Part shown: positions 45,530 through 58,065 of the stretch, piece after piece
Layout of the letters: every line of letters starts with the position of its first letter
How positions within the stretch are numbered: the stretch's first letter is position 1
NCBI GenBank assembly: GCA_019671005.1
Contig: CM033725.1
Span: 35,362,678 to 35,426,677, forward strand
Reading direction: 5' to 3'
DNA: 64,000 nt
Origin: Hibiscus mutabilis
Taxonomy: Eukaryota; Streptophyta; Magnoliopsida; Malvales; Malvaceae
Notes under the pieces: model-generated
The model's database searches: none
Seen by the model: the letters and a program-made list of their open reading frames with translations, nothing else
What the model was told of the DNA's origin: nothing
Program-made: the position numbers and the translations under genes

Positions 45530-46134
45530 CATAACGTTAGCCAACTAATCTGATGAAGCCAAATAATGTCTGAATCAGCCCTTCCTTAATCTTCTCTCTT
45601 ACAAAATGATAATCAATTTTAATGTGCTTTATTCGTTCATGAAATATTGAATTTTCTATAATCTGCAAAGCAGTTTTGTTATCACAGTACAACTTTAATG
45701 GCTTCAAATCAGTTTGTCCAAGTTCAGCAAGTAATCGCTCAACCAGAAGCAACTGTCATGGCCATATACTCATGTGTTCTTCCTCAGCAAAGGATCTCGC
45801 AATGGTATTATGTTTTTTCGATTTTCAAGAAATCAATGAACTGCTAATTTTAACACAAAAATCAGTGATGGACTTTCTTGACATAGGACAAGACGCCCAA
45901 TCAACATTACAATATGCAACAATGTTACACTTAGCAGGTGATTTCAAGAACAATCCCAAACCTGGTTCATTCTTCATATATCTAATGATCCTTAGAGCTG
46001 CATCCATATGAGATTTCTTAGGTTTATGCATGAATTGGCTTAAATGATGCACGAAATAGGTTATGTCTTATCTTGTATTTGTCAAACAGATCAACCTCCC
46101 AATCAACCTTTGAAATATAGATTTGTCATTCATT
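45530..46134 (-). pseudogene. Ty1/copia RNase H remnant (minus strand)
   Basis: Minus-strand frames encode MHHLSQFMHKPKKSHMDAAL, RIIRYMKNEPGLGLFL, YCNVDWASCPMSRKSITDF and then LYCDNKTALQIIENSIFHER, IKHIKIDYHFVREKI. This is the copia RNase H order, ending next to a polypurine tract. Stops and frameshifts lie near 45750-45825. Upstream pol is cut off by the LTR of another copia element inserted at 46135. Confidence 0.85.
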
Positions 46135-46589
46135 TGTTGGATTAAAATCTGCAATTGTGGACACATATGTAAAATGTATGATGCTATTATAAAGTATGAC
46201 ACAAAATTAAGTGACCAATTATGTTAGACGTGTCATAGGTATTAAAGTGTCATGAAAATAAAAGTGTAGATACCATAAGATATATTTATAATTCAATGAG
46301 AGACAGAGTTATAAATAGTTAATAGTTGATTTAATAACCAACTATATAAAGAGGTAGTGATCCCCAAGAAATAATGTTAACTTGTATTACTCTTGTCCCC
46401 GTCATAGAGTTTTTACGGAAAGGGCTAACCTATCTTCTTGGAAGATCACAATCAGGATTCAAGGTTTTCAGACCATCAATAAATTCAAGTACGCTTCCTC
46501 ATTCAGTTTATTTAATTTATTGTTCTTGATGATTTGACATAATAAATCTTGAGTTTAGATTTTATATCTATTATGGATTGGTTCTAACA
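46135..46589 (+). repeat. 5' LTR of copia element 2
   Basis: 455 bp with TGTTGG...CTAACA ends, a TATATAAAG box at about 46345, and a Met-type PBS two bases later. Inserted into the older minus-strand copia element; the left flank TCATT would be the target duplication. Confidence 0.85.
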
Positions 46590-46591
46590 AG

Positions 46592-46604
46592 TGGCATCAG
46601 AGTC
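46592..46604 (+). other. Primer-binding site (initiator tRNA-Met type)
   Basis: TGGCATCAGAGTC is one or two bases from the classical plant copia PBS TGGTATCAGAGC and starts two bases after the LTR end. Confidence 0.85.
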
Positions 46605-48290
46605 TCATCATGTTAGATCATTGAAAACCGATTGATGTTTATTATAGAAAATCGAAATCGTAAAATATTGAGTTTTCTGTATTTATTGCTTGCTTTTTGA
46701 TGTTCTTTAGTTTCCATCGCTCTATAATAATTTAGGTCTTTAATTCGATTAATTATTTTTTTTTTCTTTCACCGCCAAATTGAAAAGAAAGAAGTTATCA
46801 ACAATTGCAATTCAAGACAATTAGGTTTTTGCTTTTTTATGTTTATGTGCAACCGGCGGCAATTATATATTGCAAGCTTTTGAGCTTTGTCAATTGCAAT
46901 TGATTGTCATGCTATTGGATTAATTTGATGTTGAAGTTTTTGTTTTTGACCTAATTACAGATCAAGTTTTTTAAGTAATTACTTATTTGCGCAGTTAAAT
47001 TCTTTTTTCTATTCTGTTACGGATAATTATATATTAATCAAAATTTTGAAGTTCTTAAGTAATTACGGATCAAGTTTATATTTAATATTTTAGGGTCATA
47101 TAATATCCCTAGTAAGTAATCCGTTCTTATTCATGAGATAAGATTTTTTTTATATTTCCAGTGAAGTCTTTAATTAAGTACATATTGTTATTTTGTTTAT
47201 GTTTGACATTGATATATACTTTTGGTTTTAGTTTTGGAAAGCATGACATTAATCTTATGCAGTTCATATTCAATTCAGTTTGATTAAAATGTTCAATTTT
47301 AATCGTTAGGTTATTACGAATATATTAAATTTTTATGTGATCATTATATGAATTATTCATTTATATGATACTTTTGATTTTGAACTTTAGTTAAAGATTG
47401 ATGGCTTGAATTCGTTTTTTTTTTTTGTAAATGCATGTTTAAAGAATTTTTGAGAAATAGTCAAAGATTTAGGTTTTTCGATTTCTGATAGCCCCATTCA
47501 AGCAACCTTACTTTGGGTTATTTCGAAAACTTAAGTGTTATCAGAAATTTTAGTTTTGACTGTTACAAATTTTTTAATTTGAATATCTACATATTTATAT
47601 TATATATTTTGAGATAAATTAATTGAAACATTAAGTCACCAAAGTGACCTCTATTGTGGAAATTATTTTATTTTAAAATATAGAAGGTTTTGTGCATGTA
47701 AGTCGGATTATGTTAGTATTAATCGTCCTAAAGGAAGGTTAATAATTAACATTATTACATGTGCAACTGTGGTAATAAACATGTGATAATTATTCAGTTT
47801 TATATGTGAGCAATAAATCGGCCCAAAGGAAGATTTATGTTTGGCATGTTCTTATTATCAATGTTTGATTACTATACAAAGATATCACTTGCAAGTTAAT
47901 GTTTTGTCCAAAGATGAAATATTAATGGAGTGTCCGATATCTTGATATAAGGTTTACCTTTATTCAAGTTTATTATTATTTTGATTATCTTTTAATTTGA
48001 CTGAAAGATAAAATTAAGACAAATATTTTGAAACAATTAAATTCATATTTTGGCTTCGGATGTCTAATATTTTAATGGATTAGTTGAAATATAATGTCAC
48101 CAAAGTGACCGCTTTTGTGTAGATTAATTTATTTAAAATATCAATATGATTATGTGTTTTTATAATTCATGCGTTTATTAACTGGCCCAAAAGAAAGTTA
48201 ATATTTGGCAGAATTACAACGATAACTGTGGCGATAAATGTGTGACAATTATAAGGTATTTTATGTGTGCAATACGTTAGTCCCGTAACA
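46605..48290 (+). other. Copia element 2 leader with repeated segments
   Basis: Long AT-rich leader without a gag ORF. Two diverged ~170-bp segments (about 47625-47800 and 48085-48255) share GTCACCAAAGTGAC (47635 and 48096), a GGCCCAAAGGAAG-like phrase and AACTGTGGxxATAAA. The element is truncated at ~48290 by a gypsy LTR fragment. Confidence 0.6.
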
Positions 48291-49518
48291 GTACTCGAGG
48301 AAATTGGAGATTTATAGTAATCAATTTTAGTATTGATACGCGTGTGAGTACGGGTACCCAAGGGCGTCGTATCAATACTCGTATTCGGGTACCGATACCC
48401 AATACACTAAATAAATCTATAAATGCAAATTAAAGAAGGAAATTAATGCGCATATTAATAATTGACTTATGCCTTAATAAATGAGATAACACATATTAAT
48501 GGAGACAATAATTGAGATTCATTATATACTTTCTCCATAATGTTTTAACAACTCAGTAATGTAAAATAAATGATGTGATGACGATTAACAACGATAGAGA
48601 GATCCTTGAGATCATGTTGCTTGTATGCCGATTAGACATTTGGTTGGTTGAGTTTTTTGATTGATGGGATCCGGATACCAAATGAGAGTGTTGCAACACC
48701 ATGGTTAGAGATGCCAAATATACGTTCCCGATTGTATGGCACCGTGTCTTATTTGAAGATACTTGAGGGGGCATTTCAAGTATAGAGTGTACGTTCCTGA
48801 CACTATGTGGCCTCAGGTCTCACTCGGGTATTATAGAGTATAGAGCATAAGTTCCTGACGCTGTGTGGCTCCGAATCTCACTTAGAGTATACGTTCTCGA
48901 TGTTGTGTGACCCGTCCGAGTCTCACTAGAGGTTTGTGGTTCTCCTATGTGTGCTTTTGCCTAGATGATCTGATAAGATCTCGAGTATGGTTGGGCCTTG
49001 TGTGCCATGTATGATAACTTGCATGTTTTGAGCATATGTTTAGGCGACTAGTGGTAGCTCAACATGATGATTATCTTGCCTTTTTGCTCGTCTTATGTTT
49101 ATAATTAGCATGAAGTATAGTAGAGTAGATGTGTACCATTAAGCTTTGTAAGCTCAATGCTCGAAATCGTTGTTTCCATGCGTAGGTTGATCGTTGGATC
49201 GCAGGATCGAAGAGCACTATCAGTATGGGATTCCAGCAAGCGGTGGTTGCCAAAGTACGTCACTTGTATTCAGTGGGTTGTGTATTCATAGGACCTTACG
49301 TGGTCGAGTTTGTAACTCGTATTTTGGGATTGTATTGATTAATTTTTTAAATTAATTTGGAGCTTATTTATAACGATTTAATTATTTATTTATATTTTCA
49401 ACTATTTGATTTAAATATTTTTGGAAAATATTTTGTAGGGCTAAACTGAGTTGAGAAATTTTATGGTAATAGGTTGGGCTTAAGGCCCAAATGTGACATC
49501 TGGGTTTAGGGTGTTACA
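48291..49518 (+). repeat. Gypsy-type LTR fragment (F)
   Basis: Ends GGGTTTAGGGTGTTACA, the same style of terminus as the LTR at 4621-7394. It contains another GTATCAATAC/GTACCGATAC cluster (48335-48405) and repeated ACGTTCCxGA...TGTGTGGC phrases (48720-48910). The left boundary is uncertain and the beginning is missing. Confidence 0.6.
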
Positions 49519-50344
49519 TCATCATCGATGGAGTCCTCTTCATCACTCAATGTAGCCACAAATGCCTTCTTCTTATGACTTGATCCCCTTTTCTTCATCT
49601 TTGGACAATCGTACTTGACGTGTTACATCCCTTTTTCTTACACTCGAAGCATATGATGGGATCCCTCTTCATTCTCGATTCATGTCTTAATTCTTCCTTT
49701 TGGCACTTCATGAATCTTTTGAGCTTCTTGAAGAGTTTGGCCATCTCTACATCTTCACTATTCTCTCCACTTGAATCTTCTTATCGACTTGTGGAAGATT
49801 TAAGAGCAACATTCACTTCTTTGTTGTCCTCTTCTTCTTTGTTCTTCCCCTAGGACATCATCATTTCATGGGTTAGCAAAGATCTCATTAGCTCGTCAAG
49901 CTTGAGCGTCTTCAAGTTCTTTGCTTCTATGATGATGGTCTTCTTAGAGTCTCATGAATCATGAAGTGAATAAATCAACTTCCTCACAAGCTTGTCTGTC
50001 AGGATCATCTCTCTGAATCCTTTAAGCTCATTGACTATGACTGGGAACCAATCGAACATAGCTTTGATGTCTTCCTCCGGGTCCATCTTGAAGTTCTCAT
50101 AGCTTAAGTTGAGAAGCTCAATCTTGGTCTCCTTTACTTCATTTGTACCTTCATGAGTAACTTCTAGCTTGTCCCAAATCTCTTTGATACTTGAGCAAGA
50201 AGAGATCTTGACATACTCATCAGGACCAAGAGCACAAAACAAGATGTGTATAGCTTTGTCATTGAGTTGCAACTTCTTCCGATCTTCATTGGTCCATTCT
50301 TGTCTTTTAAACCCTCTAATGGCTTCATGAACGTTACTAGCCAT
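49519..50344 (-). pseudogene. Ty1/copia gag remnant (minus strand)
   Basis: The minus-strand frame from 50344 starts MASNVHEAIRGFKRQEWTNE, then DKAIHILFCALGPDEYVKIS, IKEIWDKLEVTHEGTNEVKE, KIELLNLSYENFKM. This is the UBN2-type copia gag core. It then breaks, with an IICFECKKKG zinc-knuckle half near 49640 followed by a frameshifted DCPKMKKR-like segment near 49600. Gag would bind element RNA. It may be the 5' part of the same old element as 45530-46134 or a separate insertion; no PBS or LTR was found to its right. Confidence 0.85.
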
Positions 50345-50384
50345 TGTGAACTTTAATTCTAGAATTAAATGAAATTCTTGGCAT

Positions 50385-50605
50385 CTCGGTATCGGTACAT
50401 AGCTTCAAGTATCGGTGCCTACCTCAAAATAGAAAGAGACATTGGGCATTTAACACCATGTACCGGTACGCAATACTCGATATCGGTACAATTCCCTTCG
50501 TATCGGTACAGTTAAAGCTGTATCGGTACAGAATTTAGCTACTGGACTTTTGAAGTTTCGGGAAACAAAATGGCATATCGGTACAGAATTTAGATGCATA
50601 TATTA
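50385..50605. repeat. TATCGGTAC palindromic motif cluster
   Basis: About nine copies of TATCGGTACAG/GTACCGGTAC/GATATCGGTAC variants in 220 bp, just upstream of the copia gag start in its orientation. Same motif family as in the gypsy LTR at 4621. Confidence 0.8.
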
Positions 50606-52297
50606 TTATTTTTATTTATGAAATTATTTTTAAATTTAATTTTATTAATTATTAAATTTAAATATATATATATTAATTTATATAATAATTTTTTTATTTA
50701 TAGAATTATCTTTTTTATTTTATTAGTTATCCAAATTTAAGTTATTTAATAAATTTTACTATCACGAATACTCAAGGTATCTTTTTAATCCGCTATTAAA
50801 ATCTTCTCATGTATTTTTTTTACATTAATGGTAACTTGTTGATTCCAAATTTGTTTTTTTTTTTACCATTTCTTATTTTTATTTTAACCTTTTAAATTTT
50901 AAGCCCTTCAATATTACCTTTTGAGAAATGAAAAATTTGTCGTAAATAAAATGAAGAAGAACATGAACAAGAGAAAAATAAGAGACAACGAGAGGGACTT
51001 ATATTATATTTTTAATATATGGTTGTGTACAATGCTTTCTTCAAACTCTATATTTATAGGCATAAGATAAAAACTCTAATTTCAATTAGTATTTGGCCTT
51101 AATAATAGAGTACATTAAAACCTCTTTTTTAACATATGAATAGCCACCATAAATAAAGATATTCATAACAAAATTAATATTTTAATAAATTTAGATAATG
51201 TCCTTCAATATTGCCTTTTGAATATCCATCCTTTCTTGTGTAAGTTTCGGTGGATATTCCATGTCCTTGACATTGCAAACAAACCAAGAATAATCATAAT
51301 GTTGTAATGTACATAATGAAATTCAGAAGTCAACCGTTCAACTTCGATCTTCATTTACATGAATTAAGTATGTAATGTAGCGGTAAATATTTGGAAATAT
51401 TGTCTGAAATAAGAAAGTTGGTGGGTTCTTTTTCAATACCATTTTGTCAATGTTCAAATAGTGTAATTTTTGGGTTTATTCACTTCAATTCTTTGTAAAG
51501 ATGGATATGGTAATGCATGAATCCGGAAGTTTTGGGTTCAGACGTGTGAGTGAATTGTGTTTTCACAACAAATCAGAATATTTTTTTAGAAACCATATAG
51601 TTCTTGATAATAGTGGTGATATTTGGTCGGTTAGATTAATTTTTAATATTTTTTACAAAAAATATTAGTATGGTTATCAATTTTTATATTAATTTTAGGT
51701 TTTGATTTTTTAGACATCATTTTACAAATAAATTTATTTTATATTTTTTGAATATTATTCTAGAAAGCTTTAATATATATTTATAACATTGTTAAAAATT
51801 ATTTTCACTATTCCAAAAATAAATATTTATCTATATTATAAACAATTAAAATTAACCATAAATTAAATAAAACATAAAATTCAATTCAAATAACCATAAT
51901 TTTAATTTTATGTTTTATAATAAGTCCAAATATTATAATTTATATCACATTACTCAATTTCTTCTCTCACCGCGAAGATTGTCAATAAAATCTACTAATA
52001 TGAACTGGTCTTAACAATTAAAAAGCTTTTTACAACTTCATTTTATAAAAAAGATGTCTTAACCGTCCAAAACCGATGGGTGGTAATCACACTGTGAAAC
52101 AGTTAAAAGAAATGGTGTGCTTGGAAACATGTTCTTTCCAACGTTTGTCATAACAAAACCCTTTCACCGAATTGGTTGGACAATTAGTTCGTCGAATTAA
52201 TAGGAACCCTTTTGTATGCACACAATTGATGAAAAACATAACAAAAGCATGCTCAATACTCAATATGAAACCCACGTCACATGGGAATGTAATACTT
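50606..52297. other. AT-rich DNA, no gene
   Basis: No coding or repeat family recognised. Short chance ORFs only (for example 52087-52393). Confidence 0.4.
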
Positions 52298-52385
52298 AAT
52301 AGGAACCTTTTGTATTTACTAATTGGCCTAGTGGTTAAGAATGTTCATCTTGCCCCATTTTGTACGAGTTCGAATCCCGACATGA
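52298..52385 (+). mobile_element. tRNA-derived SINE-like head
   Basis: Perfect polymerase III A box TGGCCTAGTGG (52324-52334) and B box GTTCGAATC (52378-52386), 43 bp apart. Flanked by GAATGTAATACTT (about 52285-52297) and GAATATAATACTT, a possible 13-bp target duplication with one mismatch. It does not fold as a complete tRNA. Confidence 0.6.
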
Positions 52386-52599
52386 GAATATAATACTTTA
52401 CTATTTTAATCAAAAAATACTCGATATGAAACCCACATCACATTCAATATTCATCCACGCCCATCTTATTTAACTTTCTCAATAGATTGTGAAAGCTCCC
52501 TCGTTATATAATATGATAAAATCTTGAATATTGTGTAATAGTAATTTTTATTCTATTAAAATTTATTGTTCGACTTAATGGCGAGTGAGTTTATATCAA

Positions 52600-52760
52600 C
52601 GGGTAGGTCTAAGTGGTAAACAATTTGATATCGCTTAAGCAAGTATCGAGTTCGAGGCCTTATATATATAGAAAATCTTCGTTGGGAGACCCACCCATTA
52701 CAGTTAGGTGTGCGAGGCGAGTTAGTTTAAATTGGTCAAGGCAAAACCTTTAGGAACTAA
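52600..52760 (+). mobile_element. SINE-like sequence
   Basis: TAGGTCTAAGTGG (A-box-like) followed by GTTCGAGGC (consensus B box) about 45 bp later, then a CCTTATATATATA stretch and a GGGAGACCCACCC phrase. No clear target duplication. Confidence 0.5.
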
Positions 52761-53854
52761 AAAGAAAAATGACAATCGAGTTTATTACTAATGTGGTGTG
52801 TGAATCTGTATTAGAAAAAATTTGAATACAATACGAAGATACATAGTTAACATAGTAACAGATGGTCTGTCAAAATTGGACATCTCAACCATCATTTCCA
52901 TGGTGATTCGTGAAACAATTCCCACAAATGTTAAGATAATATTGAAGGAGACATCTATAATCCTCCAAATTTTTGTGTAATGTAGCTGTTCTCAACACCA
53001 ATCCTTTAAAACTTTAATTCCTTCTAAACAAACATAAAATTATAAAACAAAATATTTATTTTTAATTTAACAAAATTAGTTAACTATTATGATTTTTTAT
53101 CTTTTAATACTTTTTATATTTAATCTCCATAACTTTATTTATTTAGAGTATCCTTATAGAACTATTTCTAGATCAGATAAAATCAAATTTTAACCGCAGA
53201 ACTTCAACTCAAAAATCATCACCCTTAGAGCCCGTTTAGCAATGTGTTTAGAACAGGATTTTAGCTAAAATGTCGGTTTGAAACTGAAAATCAATATTAA
53301 ACGGCAAGAAAATAGGATAGAATTTCTTTTGAAACGGTAATTTCAAGCCAAACCCAAAATGTTAATTTTTTTAGCTTTGGCGGCGCATAATCCCAGTTAA
53401 AAAACAAAAAGATAGTTTTACCCTTATTTATTTTTCCCAACCGTCATCACTTTTTTGTAAATGCTTTTGCATAAACAATTTTTTTTCTCTCTTCACAAAT
53501 ATCCACTTTTTCCTCTTTATTGAAAATCATCTAGGTATAAAGAATAATATCTTCGTCTTTAAAGATTCACCTTATGTTTATCTTCCTTTAAGGTATGTCA
53601 TTTTCACTGTTATATGTTTATCTTCCTTTAAGGTATATCATTTTTATTGTTATATTTTTTTCTTATTTTTCAGTTGTGAGTGAGTACATAGGAGATGTAT
53701 TTGGGTTTTTAGAAATTTCGATTTTATGTTGTTGATTTATGAAATCTATATTTTATTTGAGTGTGTTGTTTAGCTCAAAATTATTTACATATATTTGAAC
53801 CCCCTAATTAGATTTGTAACAAAACTTAAAATGTAAAAAAAGAAACTATACTCA
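52761..53854. other. AT-rich DNA, possible MITE remnants
   Basis: 53225-53400 begins AGAGCCCGTTTAGCAATG, reminiscent of TIR elements, but no matching end was found. A ~43-bp duplication TTTATCTTCCTTTAAGGTAT occurs at about 53577 and 53616. No ORF. Confidence 0.4.
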
Positions 53855-54084
53855 CTTGTTTACTCATTTGTTCTACTGATTTTAATTCTCCTGCAACATA
53901 AGCTTAGTTTTAAGTTTAGAGTACGATTAAGATTTTGATCATATCATTGTTTCCATTAAACTCAAAATACTTGTTTACTCATTTGTTCTACTGATTTTAA
54001 TTCTCCTGCAACATAAGCTTAGTTTTAAGTTTAGAGTAGGATTAAGATCTTGATCATATCATTGTTTCCATTAAACTCAAAATT
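53855..54084. repeat. 115-bp tandem duplication
   Basis: 53855-53969 and 53970-54084 differ at about two or three bases (CTTGTTTACTCATTTGTTCT start). Recent local duplication in non-coding DNA. Confidence 0.9.
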
Positions 54085-54834
54085 CAAGTTTTCTTCATGC
54101 ATTAGTATATAAAATAATTAAAACATAGACCAATAACTTGGAAACAAAATAATATTCTTCATGTCTTTCTTGACTGATCTTAGCTATACAAGCTAAATTG
54201 GAGCTTGCAAGTGGTTAGTTTCATGTATATTGTCAGTAGCTTTTGTTGATAATCCTAGGCTATTCGTGTAACAAGCGAAAGATGTCCTTATAATCTAATT
54301 AGTTTTTTCTAGCATGTAAGACTGCTGAAAACAAAGTGTTCAATGTTTATAGCCTAGAACCAAAGTGTAATATATATCAAGTATTCCGATGCTTAATTTT
54401 TTAAATAATTTAAATATATATGATAGATTAAAAGTATTTCGCTTTTTGAAGTAAGTGGTGAAAAAGTTAAAGCAGTATGAGATAGGAGGTTAACAATAAT
54501 ATTTTGTGATATTTATATTAAGGAGATGTTAAATGGTCATAGACTTGGTACTCATTTTAAGAAAGAAAGATAGATTAAAATAGTGAAAAATTTTGAGAAC
54601 GAGACAAAAAAGCCTTATACGCAAAGACAGTTGAAGAATAGATATATTTATTGAGGAAAGAATGAAAGTTGTGGAAAAAGCTTAAAAAGAAAGATAAGGT
54701 TCATTTTAGGAATGCTTTTGAAAAATACTTTTGGAAAGTTTGATTTAAAATTTAATTGTTTAGGATTGCTGTCAAAAAGTACTCTTGAAAATATAAAATT
54801 ATTTTTTTGGATATTATGTTGTAAAATTCAAAAT
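54085..54834. other. AT-rich DNA, no gene
   Basis: No coding signal. It ends at a T-run (about 54835-54841) that I take as the A-tail of the minus-strand LINE. Confidence 0.4.
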
Positions 54835-55019
54835 ACTTTTTTTGGTGAAAAAGTATGATCATATTCATGTATAATCATACACATGGAATATTAGTATAGG
54901 CCTCGTTAAAAACCTCCCTAATCCTAAATGGAGGAAAAGAGTACCTATACCAATATTATAAATATAAAGTTCAACGGGAACACCCGACAAAAGAAATAAA
55001 CAACAAAGTAAATCGACAA

Positions 55020-56172
55020 CTAAATATACGCAACATCCTCTAGTAACAACAAACTAATCCAAACCGGTGGCTCCACACGATAAACCATCTCTAAACTATC
55101 AACCCCCACAATCTTAGCCAAAGCATCGGCCACCTTATTTCGGGAACGACGCGTATGTTGAATCCGCACAAGCCAATCTCGACCACGAAGCTCATCCAAG
55201 TGCCATTTAAGGACATGAAACCCATTATAGTCATCCTTAAGAAATTTAATCATCCCTAAACTATCCAACTCCAGAATAATTTGGCGAGACTCCGACTCCC
55301 AAACATGAACCAAACCATAAAAGCTCCCCACAGCTCGGCATCAACAACCGAACATATACCAAGGAATTTCGCAAAACTGAAACACCATTCGCCTACACTA
55401 TTTCGACCTACACCATCACACATCACATACCCATCCGCAGCCCTACGAGCCCTATCCGTATTAACCTTCAGCCAATACTAATCAGAAGGAGTCCAAAGAC
55501 AAGATCCCAATGCTCTTCATATCGTGCAAAAGACATCGACTCAGTAAGATTAACACATATCCAATCATGAAAATCCATCTACAAGAATATATCCAATTTA
55601 GATGGTTGAATCAACTTATTCCAAACCTGAGTACTTAGCGGGAACTGTTTGAAAACATGCTCAACATCCCCAATCGCGTCTCCACACAACGAGCAATGAC
55701 TACACACAGTAAATTGGCGTTTGCAATGTTCCAAATTAGTCATAAGCTTTTGACAACATACAAGCCAGAGAAAGGACATAACACGAGGTAACCCGCGAAA
55801 TTTATAAACCATGGACCATACCGGATTCAAAGGGCTATCAACGGTACCAGCCCGAAGCAAGTAAGCTGATTTCAAAGTAAAACGACGATCGCACCCACCT
55901 CGCCATCCTATTGAATCCTCAGTTACCCTTGGATTCGGCCCCTTAACTACAACAAATCTCAACAATATATCTTGTGGGAGAAAATTCTCAAACCAGTTCA
56001 ATTGCCACTGCCCCATACTATTCATCGTGCTAGCGACTGAATTGTGTCTAATGGTCGGCAACACACTAGGGTCGACATACTCAATCAATGGCCCTACATC
56101 GTCAAGCCATGGGTCGTGCCAAAAATCAGTACTATTGCCGGATCCAACCAACCAAGCAACGTAGGACCTAAC
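55020..56172 (-). pseudogene. LINE ORF2 C-terminal part: zf-RVT and RNase H
   Basis: VGSGNSTDFWHDPWL and LKSAYLLRAG precede the zinc-binding tail (CSHCSLCGDAIGDVEHVFKQF). After a broken stretch an RNase H domain follows, with ILELDSLGMIKFL, WHLDELRGRDW and RRSRNKVADALAKI (the conserved HxxR..N..AD.LA ending). An RNase H domain at the C-terminus is known for a subset of plant L1 LINEs. The frame continues across the solo LTR into 59097 (MVWNMVQ | VRSYVAWLVG). Confidence 0.87.
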
Positions 56173-56804
56173 TGTAACACCCTATCCTTAGTTTGGCAGT
56201 AAACCAAGTATGAGGTGCTTAAAAGCAACAAGGAAACTAACTTGGTTCACAAGTTAGCATGCGAGCAAGAATAAGGAAAGCTTGAAACACAAGGAAAATC
56301 ATTAAAACAACACAAGGTAAAACTAATTGGAAATCCAAGCAACCATTTCCAACATCTTATACTACAAGGTAACATACAAATAGGCATAAGAATAGATATC
56401 ATTTTTAGAGGAAGATCAAAGTGACCAATTTGACATTTGCTCATCCATGATATACACGGATATATTCCTTATTGTTAAAAATGGTCTTCAAGGATGTTAA
56501 ATAGATGATTAGACATTAATCAAGCTCATTTTCTATTCATGCTACTCCTTAGTTTCTTTGTATTACCATGGCAAGGAACTTACAACAGCTCAACTACTTA
56601 CACGATGATCGATATCACACATTCACATACAAGACATGATTAAACTCTCAAGCATACTCTTCATACACTCAAACCATCATCATAAAGCTCAAGACTATCG
56701 AGTATAAGCATCTAACAAGCATCAAGTACTAGTCATCAACTATAAACACTACAAGCATCACCATTCGAAATATTTACTTGCCAACCTCACAACCTAGATG
56801 GATC

Positions 56805-56806
<2 letters not shown>

Positions 56807-56856
<50 letters not shown>
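56807..56856. repeat. (TA)n microsatellite
   Basis: About 25 uninterrupted TA dinucleotides inside the solo LTR. Confidence 0.95.
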
Positions 56857-56859
<3 letters not shown>

Positions 56860-58024
56860 GCCAAAAGTGATCTATATGCTCTAGCATAGACCTTAATGCC
56901 ACCATACTAGGAGTACTAGGAATTCAAAACATACGTTAAGCTTCTTGTGACCTTGCCCAGGCTTCCAAAGCTCCAAACAAAATGAGCTTAACCTGAAATG
57001 TATCAGGAGAAGTAAATAGGTAAGTAAGGTTTACCTAGTGAGGTAGTCGAGCTAACAAGTGAGAAATATTGATAAAAACAAATCATGTAATAGTTTCCTC
57101 AACTCTAATTCTCAAGCCTTATATAGATGAGAGAGATAGCTATGTTTCAAATGGAAGTTTAGTTCTATGAAGGGGCCAAATGAACTTAATTTGATATACT
57201 TAACATACAACAATAGAGATATAGGGTCTATTATAACCAACATAATTTACTTATGAAACAAGCAACATATTTGAGTTTCAAGATCATATAAGCAAGATTA
57301 ATACTAGCATCATGGATATCAAACCATGTCATTGGTGAGGTTACAAGTATTATACATTTTGTTAATTGACATAACCTTGATTTTAAGCAGTCTAGATAAT
57401 CAAATCATATGACATCATCCGTCAAACAAGAGTACCAAAAGTACCAAACAAGGGACCGTAGTCCGTTCTATCAAGAAGCTCTATAGACTCTATGGCATGC
57501 CAATTGTACCTAAGACTGACCGAAACCAAGGCTTATTCCTTTATCGTAACATACCATATTCATAGCAAGATAAGCATAGCTCTAGGTTTAGAGATTCATA
57601 TCCCAATCATTCAAGATTCCCACATTAGCATACATCATTTGATTGAACTTAATACATTATATGCATATTCCCTTTAAGCATATCATAAGATAGTCTAATA
57701 GAAGCACTTACCTCACTTCCAAGTTTAAGCACACGCATAATTTAGATAGCTTGTAAACAAGATGTAATTAAATGAAATGCATTGCTCGAGATAGTTTTAA
57801 GCTATCTCGAGACTCTAAACTACATTCACAAGTTAAACCGAGCTACTCTTGTTCCCAAATAACAATTCTCTTTTTTCTTTTCTCCAATTTGTTCGATCCC
57901 TTTATTGTCTAGTCATAACAAGGATATAACTATGCATTAGAACTAAATTTATCACCCAAATACTTAATCAACCAATAAACACATATATACATCAACCAAG
58001 CTGCCCAACTTACTACATAACATG

Positions 58025-58026
<2 letters not shown>

Positions 58027-58062
<36 letters not shown>
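58027..58062. repeat. (AT)n microsatellite
   Basis: About 18 AT dinucleotides inside the solo LTR. The ORF reading YIYIYIYIY at this place is an artefact of it. Confidence 0.95.

Positions 58063-58065
<3 letters not shown>

Noticed and set aside
52324..52386. A functional tRNA gene
   Set aside because: A and B boxes are present but the acceptor, anticodon and T stems do not pair.
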